DNA of 64,000 nucleotides from Brevundimonas sp. GTDB taxonomy: Bacteria > Pseudomonadota > Alphaproteobacteria > Caulobacterales > Caulobacteraceae. The stretch is taken from positions 1-64,000 of the forward strand of contig JAPZRF010000008.1 of NCBI GenBank assembly GCA_027531145.1, written 5' to 3'. The translations under genes and the position numbers were made by a program. The notes under the pieces are model-generated. The model saw nothing but the letters and a program-made list of their open reading frames with translations. It ran no database searches and was not told where the DNA came from. Below, one piece after another: positions 38,609 to 47,203 of the stretch. The first letter of the stretch is position 1, and every line of letters begins with the position of its first letter.

Positions 38609-40417
38609 TCAGGCGACGCCGCGCGCCGTGACCTCATCCGTTTCGGGCATTTCGTTGTCCCGCTCGTCCGGCTCCAGCAGTTGTGACGCCGTGCTGCGCC
38701 GGCGCAGGTGCGTCAGCGGTGCCGGCAGGTCGCGCAGGGCCTCCCGGGCGGCGGCGCGGCCGGACTCGACCGTCTGCGCATAGGCTTTCCAGTCGCGGAT
38801 ATCGACCCCCTCGGGGTTAGGCTGGATCAGCAGATCGGTCTCTTCACGCGCCACCTTGAGCTCGGCGTCTGTCGTGATGGTGGCCGAGCGCATCAGCACC
38901 GCCACCAGCGGGGTGCCCTTCTTCCACTCGCCGGAGGCCAGCCACTTCCACCAGGACGGCGGCCGCTCCAGCGTATGGGCGTCGACGCCGCGGATGCGCG
39001 ACAGGTCGACCCCGATGACCGGGCCCGCGTGCAGGCACCGCATCGTCTTGGTAGGGAAGTTGTCGATCACCGCCCCATCGACCAGCACCTCGCCCTTCGA
39101 CACCACCGGCGGCAGTACGCCAGGAAGCGATATGCTGGCCCGGATCGCCTGTTTCAGCGGGCCGCGCCGGTGCACCTCGATCTCGCCGCGGGTCAGGTTT
39201 GACGAGACGCAGTAGAACGGCAGCAGCATGTCCTCGACCGTCTGGTCGGCATAGGTCGCCTGCAGCAGCTGCTGTACCTTGCGGCCCCGGGTCATGGCGA
39301 TCATGGGAAAGGCGATGTCGGACAGGGGGCTGCCCTCCACGAAGGCCTCCCGAATGCGAAGATCGATCTCGGCGTCATCCCAGCCCAGGGCCACGCCGGC
39401 TCCGATGACCGCCCCCATCGAGGCACCGCCGATGAAGTCGAAGGTCACTCCAGCGGCGCGCAGCACCTGCACGGCGCCCACATGGGCGTAGGCCCGGGCC
39501 CCGCCGCCTGACAGCACCAGCCCGATCGAGGTGCCGGTCAGTACCCGGGCGATGCGCGCGGCGTCTGTCGACTCGCCCTCCTGCACCTGGAACCAGCGTC
39601 CCGGGTTGAGGGCGTCCAGCCAGACCCGGGTGTTGGTCGGGCGGTCCATTCCACGCGGCCGGGTCAGGATGAGGTCGAGCGCGGGACTGCGCAGGCCGAC
39701 CGGGGAGGCGAGGGTCACATCGACGGGCGGGGTCGAGAGACCTTCGCCGATCAGAAACAGGTGATCGACCTGACGCAGGCACAGGCTGGTCCAGGCTGTC
39801 TCTTCCCGCTCGGCGACATAGAGGACGAAGTCATGGGCGCCCTCCAGGCGAGCAAACCACTCGGCGGCCGAGCTCAGCGCGGCCTCGTCGACGACCTGGA
39901 CGGTGAAGCCCAGCTCCACCACGGCGGCGGCGACGCGCTCGACGAAGGCCCGGATCGGCCGCGAGCGTGCCGAGACGAAGCCGAACACCGTCGGGTGGGT
40001 GCCCCCCTCGGAACGATCGCGGGCGCGCCGGATCATCAGCCGTGCCAGCTCGACGAGCAGGTCGGGATCGTGTCGTGCGGCCTTGAAGAAGGCGTCACGG
40101 GGCAGGGCCAGCACCTCGCTGTCCCGCAGGGCCACGACCGTCGCCGTATGGGGGGTTTCCGCCACCAGCGCCATCTCCCCGGCGGGCTCGCCCGGCCGGA
40201 TCACGCCGCGCAGCTCGGGGACGCCCCCGACGCCCTCGCCATAGACGCCCAGCCGGCCCGAGCGCAGCAGATAGAGGGTGTCGGACGGGGACCCTGCAGT
40301 GAACAGTGGCTCGCCGGAGGTCAGGGTGAACCAGCTGGCCCGGTTTGCTCCGGCGTGCTCGAACACCCGGGCCAGGGCGGCCTCGAAGCTATGTCCCCGG
40401 GACGACGAAGGGCTCAT
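38609..40417 (-). CDS. cyclic-nucleotide-binding domain + patatin-like phospholipase (NTE-type)
   Basis: N-terminal SDTLYLLRSGRLGVYGEG...GEMALVAETPHTATVVAL; patatin GLVLSGGGARAYAHVGAVQVLRAAGVTFDFIGGASMGAVIGAG; DGA at VLVDGAVIDN. Confidence 0.93.
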   Translation of the reverse strand: MSPSSSRGHSFEAALARVFEHAGANRASWFTLTSGEPLFTAGSPSDTLYLLRSGRLGVYGEGVGGVPELRGVIRPGEPAGEMALVAETPHTATVVALRDSEVLALPRDAFFKAARHDPDLLVELARLMIRRARDRSEGGTHPTVFGFVSARSRPIRAFVERVAAAVVELGFTVQVVDEAALSSAAEWFARLEGAHDFVLYVAEREETAWTSLCLRQVDHLFLIGEGLSTPPVDVTLASPVGLRSPALDLILTRPRGMDRPTNTRVWLDALNPGRWFQVQEGESTDAARIARVLTGTSIGLVLSGGGARAYAHVGAVQVLRAAGVTFDFIGGASMGAVIGAGVALGWDDAEIDLRIREAFVEGSPLSDIAFPMIAMTRGRKVQQLLQATYADQTVEDMLLPFYCVSSNLTRGEIEVHRRGPLKQAIRASISLPGVLPPVVSKGEVLVDGAVIDNFPTKTMRCLHAGPVIGVDLSRIRGVDAHTLERPPSWWKWLASGEWKKGTPLVAVLMRSATITTDAELKVAREETDLLIQPNPEGVDIRDWKAYAQTVESGRAAAREALRDLPAPLTHLRRRSTASQLLEPDERDNEMPETDEVTARGVA

Positions 40418-40539
40418 CGGTCGGCTCCTGCCATGAGGCCACAATAGGCCACAGGTGCCGTGGTTGGTTAAGATGAAAAGGCTGCGTCCCGTTCACGCCC
40501 GCTTTGCGAGCGCGCCCGGCTTCGCCTAAACCGGCGACC

Positions 40540-42132
40540 ATGCCGAAGCTCTCCTCCGCCATTGACCGTCACAGCCCTGCCTTCAAGGCTCTGGAGACGC
40601 ACAATCGCGCCCTGCGCGACGAGCTGCGAGCCCGGGTGGCCGAGGCGGCCCTCGGCGGCCCGGAAGCTAGCCGCGACCGTCACGTCAAGCGCGGCAAGCT
40701 GCTGCCCCGCGACCGGGTGGAGCGGCTGCTGGACCCTGGCTCACCCTTCCTGGAGGTGGGACAGCTCGCGGCCTTTGGCCTCTACGGCGGCGAGGCCCCC
40801 GGTGCCGGCATGATCTGCGGTGTCGGCCGGGTCTCGGGCCGGGAGGTGATGATCGTCGCCAACGACCCGACGGTGAAGGGCGGCGCCTACTTCCCGATGA
40901 CGGTGAAGAAGCACCTGCGGGCCCAGGAGATCGCCGAGCAGAACCACCTGCCCTGCGTCTATCTGGTGGACTCTGGCGGGGCCAACCTGCCGCACCAGGC
41001 CGAGGTCTTTCCGGACCGCGACCACTTCGGCCGCATCTTCTTCAACCAGGCGCGGATGAGCGCCCGGGAAATCCCGCAAATCGCCTGCGTCATGGGTAGC
41101 TGCACCGCCGGCGGGGCCTATGTGCCGGCCATGTCCGACGAGACGGTGATCGTCAGGAACCAGGGCACGATCTTCCTCGCCGGCCCGCCGCTGGTGAAGG
41201 CCGCCACCGGTGAGGTGATCTCGGCCGAGGACCTGGGCGGGGCCGGGACCCACGGGCGCAAGTCTGGCGTGGTCGACCATGTGGCCGAGAACGACGAGCA
41301 CGCGCTGGAGATCGTGCGCTCGATCGTCGCCAACCTGAACACGGTGAAGCGGGTCGAGCTGGACGTGCGCGAGCCCCGCGCCCCGGCCTTCGACGCCGAG
41401 GAGCTTTACGGACTGATCCCCGAGGACGTCCGCGCGCCCTATGACGTGCGTGAGGTCATCGCCCGGGTGGTCGACGGCTCGGACTTCGACGAGTTCAAGC
41501 GCGACTACGGCACGACCCTGGTCTGCGGCTTTGCCCGCATCTGGGGCTATCCGGTCGCCATCCTCGCCAACAACGGCGTTCTATTCTCGGAAAGCGCGCT
41601 GAAGGGCGCGCACTTCATCCAGCTGGCCTGCAAGCGCAAAACTCCGCTGGTGTTCCTGCAGAACATCTCGGGCTTCATGGTCGGCGGCAGGTACGAGGCC
41701 GAGGGCATCGCCAAGAACGGGGCCAAGCTCGTCACGGCTGTGGCCAGCGCGGAAGTGCCGAGGTTCACCATCCTGATCGGCGGCAGCTTCGGTGCCGGCA
41801 ACTACGGCATGTGTGGCCGGGCCTATTCGCCGCGCTTCCTGTTCACCTGGCCGAACAGCCGCATCTCGGTTATGGGCGGGGAACAGGCCGCCAGCGTGCT
41901 GGCCACGGTGCACCGCGACGCGGACGGCTGGACCCCGGACCAGTCCGAGGCCTTCAAGGCCCCGATCCGCCAGAAGTACGAGGACGAGGGTAACCCCTAC
42001 TACGCCACCGCCCGCCTGTGGGACGACGGGGTCATCGACCCGGCCCAGACCCGGGACGTGCTGGGCCTCGCGATCTCGGCCAGCCTGAACGCCCCGATCC
42101 CCGAGACGCAGTTCGGCGTGTTCAGGATGTGA
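40540..42132 (+). CDS. mccB: methylcrotonyl-CoA carboxylase beta (carboxyltransferase) subunit
   Basis: [65 protein letters not shown]. Confidence 0.92.
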   Translation: MPKLSSAIDRHSPAFKALETHNRALRDELRARVAEAALGGPEASRDRHVKRGKLLPRDRVERLLDPGSPFLEVGQLAAFGLYGGEAPGAGMICGVGRVSGREVMIVANDPTVKGGAYFPMTVKKHLRAQEIAEQNHLPCVYLVDSGGANLPHQAEVFPDRDHFGRIFFNQARMSAREIPQIACVMGSCTAGGAYVPAMSDETVIVRNQGTIFLAGPPLVKAATGEVISAEDLGGAGTHGRKSGVVDHVAENDEHALEIVRSIVANLNTVKRVELDVREPRAPAFDAEELYGLIPEDVRAPYDVREVIARVVDGSDFDEFKRDYGTTLVCGFARIWGYPVAILANNGVLFSESALKGAHFIQLACKRKTPLVFLQNISGFMVGGRYEAEGIAKNGAKLVTAVASAEVPRFTILIGGSFGAGNYGMCGRAYSPRFLFTWPNSRISVMGGEQAASVLATVHRDADGWTPDQSEAFKAPIRQKYEDEGNPYYATARLWDDGVIDPAQTRDVLGLAISASLNAPIPETQFGVFRM

Positions 42133-42141
42133 GCCCAGGGT

Positions 42142-42220
42142 GTGAACAGTGCTAGTGAGCAAGAGGTGAGCAGACCGTCGTACTGCCTTTGCTCACCTCT
42201 TGCTCACTAGCACTGTTCAC
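42142..42220. repeat. perfect 31-bp inverted repeat (17-nt loop), heptad-like composition
   Basis: GTGAACAGTGCTAGTGAGCAAGAGGTGAGCA - GACCGTCGTACTGCCTT - TGCTCACCTCTTGCTCACTAGCACTGTTCAC. Confidence 0.97.
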
Positions 42221-42261
42221 TCTCCGGCCCGTCGTGCGTTGATGTCCCGAAGGAGTTTCCG

Positions 42262-43161
42262 ATGACCAAGACCCCCACCGACGCCGACCTCAACGCCCTC
42301 GACATCACGCCCGGCGAGGCAGCCGAGATCAACGCCATCTCGCACCCGCTGCTGGCGGACGCCGCCCCGGACGCCGATTCGTCGCTGGTGCAGATCGACT
42401 CCACGCCCGAGGGGATCGTCTTCATCACGATCAACCGACCGGAGAAGAAGAACGCCTTCGACGCGGCCACCATCGCCGCCCTGCGCGAGGCGTTCGAGAC
42501 CCTGCATGGGGCCGACCATATCCGCGCGGTGTTCCTGCGCGGGGCGGGCGGGACCTTCAGCGCCGGGGCCGACCTGTCGTGGATGCGCGACGCGGTCGAG
42601 TGGTCCGAGAGCGACAACCGCGACGACGCCATGGGTCTGGCGCGCATGCTCAGGGCCCTGCACGACATCCCGGCCCTGACCGTGGCCCTGGTCGAGGGCG
42701 CGGCCATGGGCGGCGGCGCCGGGCTGGTCGCCGCCTGCGACATGGCCGTGGCCGTGGAGGGTAGCCGCTTCGCCTTCTCCGAGGTCAAGCTGGGCCTGAT
42801 CCCCGGCACCATCGCCCCCTACGTCATCGAGGCCGTCGGGGCCCGAAAGGCGCGCCAGCTGTTCCTGAGCGCCAACATCTTCGATGCGGACTACGCCGCC
42901 CACGTCGGCCTGATCGACATGGTGCTGCCCGACGGCTCGGTGGAGGAGTTCATCTCCATGCTGACCGACAGCCTGACCGCCAATGCGCCCGGTGCCATGG
43001 GCGAGGCCAAGCGGCTGGTCCACGACGTCGCCGGCCGTCACCTCGACCACGGGCTGATGGAGGACACCGCCCGCCGCATCGCCCGCGCCCGGGTCTCGGC
43101 GGAGGGCCAGGAGGGTGTCCGCGCCTTCCTCGACAAGCGCCCGCCGCGCTGGGCGGAATGA
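42262..43161 (+). CDS. enoyl-CoA hydratase/isomerase family; probable methylglutaconyl-CoA hydratase
   Basis: FITINRPEKKNAFDAATIAAL...GAGGTFSAGADLSWM...GAAMGGGAGLVAACDMAVAV; sits between mccB and mccA. Confidence 0.88.
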   Translation: MTKTPTDADLNALDITPGEAAEINAISHPLLADAAPDADSSLVQIDSTPEGIVFITINRPEKKNAFDAATIAALREAFETLHGADHIRAVFLRGAGGTFSAGADLSWMRDAVEWSESDNRDDAMGLARMLRALHDIPALTVALVEGAAMGGGAGLVAACDMAVAVEGSRFAFSEVKLGLIPGTIAPYVIEAVGARKARQLFLSANIFDADYAAHVGLIDMVLPDGSVEEFISMLTDSLTANAPGAMGEAKRLVHDVAGRHLDHGLMEDTARRIARARVSAEGQEGVRAFLDKRPPRWAE

Positions 43162-43166
43162 GGTCC

Positions 43167-43275
43167 GAGTGGCGAGTGGCGAGCAGGTTGCGCCGTCCGC
43201 AGTCGATCCTCGAAACGATGTCATCGCCTCGGCGGCGGAATGCCGCGTCTCGCCACTCGCCACTCGCCACTCGCC
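43167..43275. repeat. long inverted repeat of GAGTGGC heptads
   Basis: GAGTGGCGAGTGGCGAG at 43167-43183; CTCGCCACTCGCCACTCGCCACTCGCC at 43249-43275. Confidence 0.93.
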
Positions 43276-43291
43276 CCTCTAGAACCGCCCC

Positions 43292-45169
43292 ATGTTCACC
43301 TCTGTCCTGGTCGCCAATCGCGGCGAGATCGCCTGTCGTGTGTTCCGCACCGCCCAGCGGATGGGGATCCGCACCGTCGCCGTCTATTCGGACGCCGACG
43401 CCGAAGCGCCCCATGTAAAGATGGCCGATGCGGCGGTGCGGCTGGGGCCGGCCCCGGCGCGGGACTCCTACCTCGATGGCGCAAAGGTGCTGGCCGCGGC
43501 GAAGGACGCTGGGGCCGAGGCCATCCACCCGGGCTATGGCTTTCTGAGTGAGAACGCGGAGTTCGCCGAGGCGGTGATGGCCGCCGGTCTGGTGTGGATC
43601 GGGCCGCCGCCGGCGGCGATCCGCGCCATGGGCCTGAAGGACGCGGCCAAGCGGCTGATGATCCAGGCCGGCGTGCCGGTCACGCCGGGCTACCAGGGCG
43701 AGGACCAGTCGCCCGAGCGCCTCGCCGCAGAGGCGGAGCGGATTGGCTATCCGCTGCTGATCAAGGCGGTCGCCGGCGGCGGCGGCAAGGGCATGAAGCG
43801 CGTCGATGATCCGGCCGACTTCGCGGACGCCCTGGCCAGCGCCCAGCGGGAGGGGCAGTCCTCGTTCGGCGATCCACGCGTGCTGCTGGAGACCTACATC
43901 ACCCGCCCGCGGCACATCGAGGTGCAGGTGTTCGGCGATTCCCGCGGCGAGGTGGTGCACCTGTTCGAGCGTGACTGTTCGCTGCAGCGACGCCACCAGA
44001 AGGTGATCGAGGAGGCCCCGGCCCCGGGCATGGACGACGCCACCCGCGCTGCCGTCACAGCGGCCGCCGTGCGCGCGGCGAAGGCCGTGAACTATGAGGG
44101 TGCCGGCACCATCGAGTTCATCGCCGACGCGTCGGACGGGCTGCGCGGTGACCGAATCTGGTTCATGGAGATGAACACCCGGCTGCAGGTCGAGCATCCG
44201 GTGACCGAGATGGTCACCGGACAGGATCTGGTCGAGTGGCAGTTCCGCGTCGCCGCCGGCGAGCCCCTGCCGCTCAAGCAGAACGAGATTCACCTCAACG
44301 GCTGGGCCATGGAGGCGCGGCTCTACGCCGAGGATCCGGCCTCGGGCTTCCTGCCGAGCATCGGCAAGCTGGAGCACTTCCACCTGCCCGACGACGTGCG
44401 GGTCGATACCGGCGTGGCGGCCGGCGGCGAGGTCAGCCAGTTCTACGACCCCATGATCGCCAAGCTGATCGTCCACGAGCCGACCCGCGAGGCGGCGGCA
44501 GCGCGTCTGGCGACCGCCTGCGGCGAGGTCGAGGTCTGGCCGGTGAAGACCAATGCGGGGTTCCTGAAGCGCTGCCTCGAGCACCCGCGCTTCTTCGCGG
44601 GCGACGTGGACACCGGCCTTATCGCGGCGGAGGGGGAGGGGCTGACGGCGGCCCTCATCACCGAGACGGTCGTGCAGGACTCAAGTGATCTCCTGTGGCG
44701 GTCGCGACAAGTCCAGAGCGACGTCTGGGACTGCGAGTACGGTGCTTTGGGTCTGCGCCTCAACGCGCCAGCGGCGACGCTCCAGACGTTCTTCATAGAT
44801 GGGGTGCGGCAACAGGCAGGCTACCTGAACAACTTTCCCTCTGTGAGCTACGGACCGGAGATCGATGGAGGATTTGTCATCTTCCACGAAGGTGATCGCT
44901 ACGAGGTCTCGCGTCACGCCCCCCGCAGTGGTTCTTCCGCCGTCTCCGACGGGGCCCTTCGCGCCCCCATGCCCGGCCGGATCGTGGCCGCGCCGCTGAA
45001 GGCGGGGGATGCGGTGGCCAAGGGGCAGCCCGTCGTCGTGCTGGAGGCCATGAAGATGGAGCATGCCCTGACCGCGCCGTTCGACGGGGTGGTCGAGGCC
45101 CTGTCCGTCGCGGTGGGGGACCAGGCGACCGAGGGCGCGGTTCTGGCGGTGGTGAAGGCTAACGTCTGA
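43292..45169 (+). CDS. mccA: methylcrotonyl-CoA carboxylase alpha (biotin carboxylase/BCCP) subunit
   Basis: MFTSVLVANRGEIACRVFRTAQRMGIRTVAVYSDADAEAPHVKMAD...EMNTRLQVEHPVTE...VVLEAMKMEHALTAP. Confidence 0.92.
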   Translation: MFTSVLVANRGEIACRVFRTAQRMGIRTVAVYSDADAEAPHVKMADAAVRLGPAPARDSYLDGAKVLAAAKDAGAEAIHPGYGFLSENAEFAEAVMAAGLVWIGPPPAAIRAMGLKDAAKRLMIQAGVPVTPGYQGEDQSPERLAAEAERIGYPLLIKAVAGGGGKGMKRVDDPADFADALASAQREGQSSFGDPRVLLETYITRPRHIEVQVFGDSRGEVVHLFERDCSLQRRHQKVIEEAPAPGMDDATRAAVTAAAVRAAKAVNYEGAGTIEFIADASDGLRGDRIWFMEMNTRLQVEHPVTEMVTGQDLVEWQFRVAAGEPLPLKQNEIHLNGWAMEARLYAEDPASGFLPSIGKLEHFHLPDDVRVDTGVAAGGEVSQFYDPMIAKLIVHEPTREAAAARLATACGEVEVWPVKTNAGFLKRCLEHPRFFAGDVDTGLIAAEGEGLTAALITETVVQDSSDLLWRSRQVQSDVWDCEYGALGLRLNAPAATLQTFFIDGVRQQAGYLNNFPSVSYGPEIDGGFVIFHEGDRYEVSRHAPRSGSSAVSDGALRAPMPGRIVAAPLKAGDAVAKGQPVVVLEAMKMEHALTAPFDGVVEALSVAVGDQATEGAVLAVVKANV

Positions 45170-45171
45170 GT

Positions 45172-45318
45172 CCTCCTCTCCTTCAAGGAGAGGGTGTCAT
45201 GCGGAGCATGACGGATGAGGGGTGTCAGCGCCGAGGATCTGCTGATCCGGCGAGGTCGACGTTGACGCCCCTCATCCGAGCCGCTTCGCGGCCCACCTTC
45301 TCCCACAAGGGGGTAAGG
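45172..45318. repeat. composite intergenic palindromic element
   Basis: CCTCTCCTTCAAGGAGAGG; CGGATGAGGGGTGTCA (45212-45227) vs TGACGCCCCTCATCCG (45263-45278); GCCGCTTCGCGGC (45280-45292); CCTTCTCCCACAAGGGGGTAAGG. Confidence 0.85.
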
Positions 45319-45380
45319 GTCCGCGCGTGTGCGACCGCCTGCCACTGGACGACTCCCGGCGGACCGCGCATCAGGCGTCC

Positions 45381-45779
45381 ATGCCCCTGCACATGATCAA
45401 GCTCTGCGTCGGCGTGTCGGACGTCGCCTGGCTTGAGAAGCGCGCCCGCACCGGGCGGCCGCTGGTCATCACCACCCGCATGACACCGAAGCGGGCGGTC
45501 GAGGTCGAGGATGGCGGCTCGCTCTACTGGGTGTTCAAGGGCTCGGTGCAATGCCGCCAGCCGATCCTCGACCTGACGACGCACGGCGAGGGGCGCACCA
45601 GCCACTGCGACATCACCCTGGCCCCCGAGGTGATCCGAACCGCCCCGCTGCCGCGGCGGCCGTTCCAGGGCTGGCGCTATCTGGAGCCCAAGGAGGCCCC
45701 GCCGGACCTGAGCTCCGCCGGCGACACCGACCTGCCGGACGAGCTGGTCAAACAGCTGCGCGAACTGGGGGCGTGGTGA
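45381..45779 (+). CDS. DUF1489 family protein
   Basis: MPLHMIKLCVGVSDVAWLEKRA...TRMTPKRAVEVEDGGSLYWVFKGSVQCRQPILDL. Confidence 0.9.
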   Translation: MPLHMIKLCVGVSDVAWLEKRARTGRPLVITTRMTPKRAVEVEDGGSLYWVFKGSVQCRQPILDLTTHGEGRTSHCDITLAPEVIRTAPLPRRPFQGWRYLEPKEAPPDLSSAGDTDLPDELVKQLRELGAW

Positions 45780-45783
45780 AGGC

Positions 45784-45867
45784 AGTGGCGAGTGGCGGGT
45801 GATTAGTGGCGAGGAACGCTCTATAGCCCGCAGCCGCCTTGCGACTCGTCACTCACCACTCGCCACT
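45784..45867. repeat. long imperfect inverted repeat of GTGGCGA-type heptads
   Basis: AGTGGCGAGTGGCGGGTGATTAGTGGCGAG (45784-45813) pairs with 45838-45867 (..GCGACTCGTCACTCACCACTCGCCACT). Confidence 0.9.
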
Positions 45868-45871
45868 CCCC

Positions 45872-47203
45872 ATGTCCCCCGCCGTTCGCGCCACCACGAG
45901 AGAGCTCCTGACCCTGGCCTGGCCGGTGGTGCTGGCGCGCATCGGCATCATGCTGATGGGCCTGACCGACGCCATCGTGGTCGGCAACTATTCGGCGCAG
46001 GAGCTGGGATACCACGCCATCGCCTGGGCCCCGACCTCGGTGGTGGTGACCACGGCGGTCGGCCTGATGCTGGGCGTGCAGGTGATGACCGCCCGCCTGA
46101 TCGGCGAGGGGCGGCTGAACGAGACCGGGGCGGTGCTGCGCCGCGGCGTCGTCTACGCCCTCCAGGTCGGCGGGGCGGCCATGGTCGGGCTGATCCTGCT
46201 GGGTCCCTGGGCCCTGTCGCAGGCGGGGCTTGAGGACGGTCTGGCCGAGGGCGCGAGCCCGGCCCTGATCGTCTTCGCCCTGTCCATGCCCTTCTATCTG
46301 GTCAGCGTCGCCGGCCAGTTCTTCCTTGAGGCCCTGTCCAGGCCCAAGCCGGGCATGATCGCCATGTGGGCGGCCAACGGGGTCAACCTCGGGCTGAACC
46401 TGATCCTCGTGCCGGACCTGCTGGGCCTCGGCGTCGACGGGGCGGTGGCCTCGGCCTGGTCGACCTTCGGGGCCCGGGCCGGGCTGATGGTCTTTCTCGT
46501 GGTGATCATCCTGCGGCTCCCCGAGGTGCGGGCGCTGGGCCCGTTCCGCAAGCCGGTCCCGGATCCGGTCGCCGCGCGTGAGCAGGTACGGGTCGGCCTC
46601 GGGGCCGGGTCATCCTACTTCATCGAGGTGGGTGCCTTCGCCGCCATGACCTTGATCGCCGGCCGCATCGGCGGGGCCGAGACCGCTGCCTGGGCTATTG
46701 TGATCAATGTTGCCGCCATCATCTTCATGGTCCCCTTGGGCCTGTCCTCGGCCACGGCAGTACTGGTCGGGCGCGCCTATGGGGCGCAGGATCGGGAGGG
46801 CGTCTGGCGCGCCGGAGTGGTCGGGCTGGCGGTGGTCGCGGCCCTGACGCTCGCCATCGCTCTTGTGATCTGGCCGACCGCGCCCTGGGTAGTCAGCGCC
46901 TACAGCCGCGACGCCGCCCTGATCGCCATCGCCGTGCCGGCGCTTGTACTTGCCGCCCTGTTCTTCGTCGCCGACGGCGTCCAGGTCGTGGCCGCCCAGG
47001 CCCTGCGCGCCGCCGGCGACGTCTGGTGGCCCACAGCCATGCACATCGTCAGCTACGGGCTGGTGATGATCCCGCTCGGCTGGATCTTCGCCCTGACGTG
47101 GGGGCTGGGCGTCGATGGCATCGTATGCAGCGTGATCGTCGCCAGTCTAACCTCGGCCGCCCTGCTGGGCGGTCGTTTCCGGCGCGTGGCGCGTCGGATC
47201 TAG
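45872..47203 (+). CDS. MATE family efflux transporter
   Basis: LLTLAWPVVLARIGIMLMGLTDAIVVGNYSAQELGYHAIAW...; 12 TM pattern. Confidence 0.92.
   Translation: MSPAVRATTRELLTLAWPVVLARIGIMLMGLTDAIVVGNYSAQELGYHAIAWAPTSVVVTTAVGLMLGVQVMTARLIGEGRLNETGAVLRRGVVYALQVGGAAMVGLILLGPWALSQAGLEDGLAEGASPALIVFALSMPFYLVSVAGQFFLEALSRPKPGMIAMWAANGVNLGLNLILVPDLLGLGVDGAVASAWSTFGARAGLMVFLVVIILRLPEVRALGPFRKPVPDPVAAREQVRVGLGAGSSYFIEVGAFAAMTLIAGRIGGAETAAWAIVINVAAIIFMVPLGLSSATAVLVGRAYGAQDREGVWRAGVVGLAVVAALTLAIALVIWPTAPWVVSAYSRDAALIAIAVPALVLAALFFVADGVQVVAAQALRAAGDVWWPTAMHIVSYGLVMIPLGWIFALTWGLGVDGIVCSVIVASLTSAALLGGRFRRVARRI

Noticed and set aside
42950-44584. 544-aa minus-strand ORF opposite mccA
   Set aside because: Shadow ORF; mccA frame has strong family motifs throughout.
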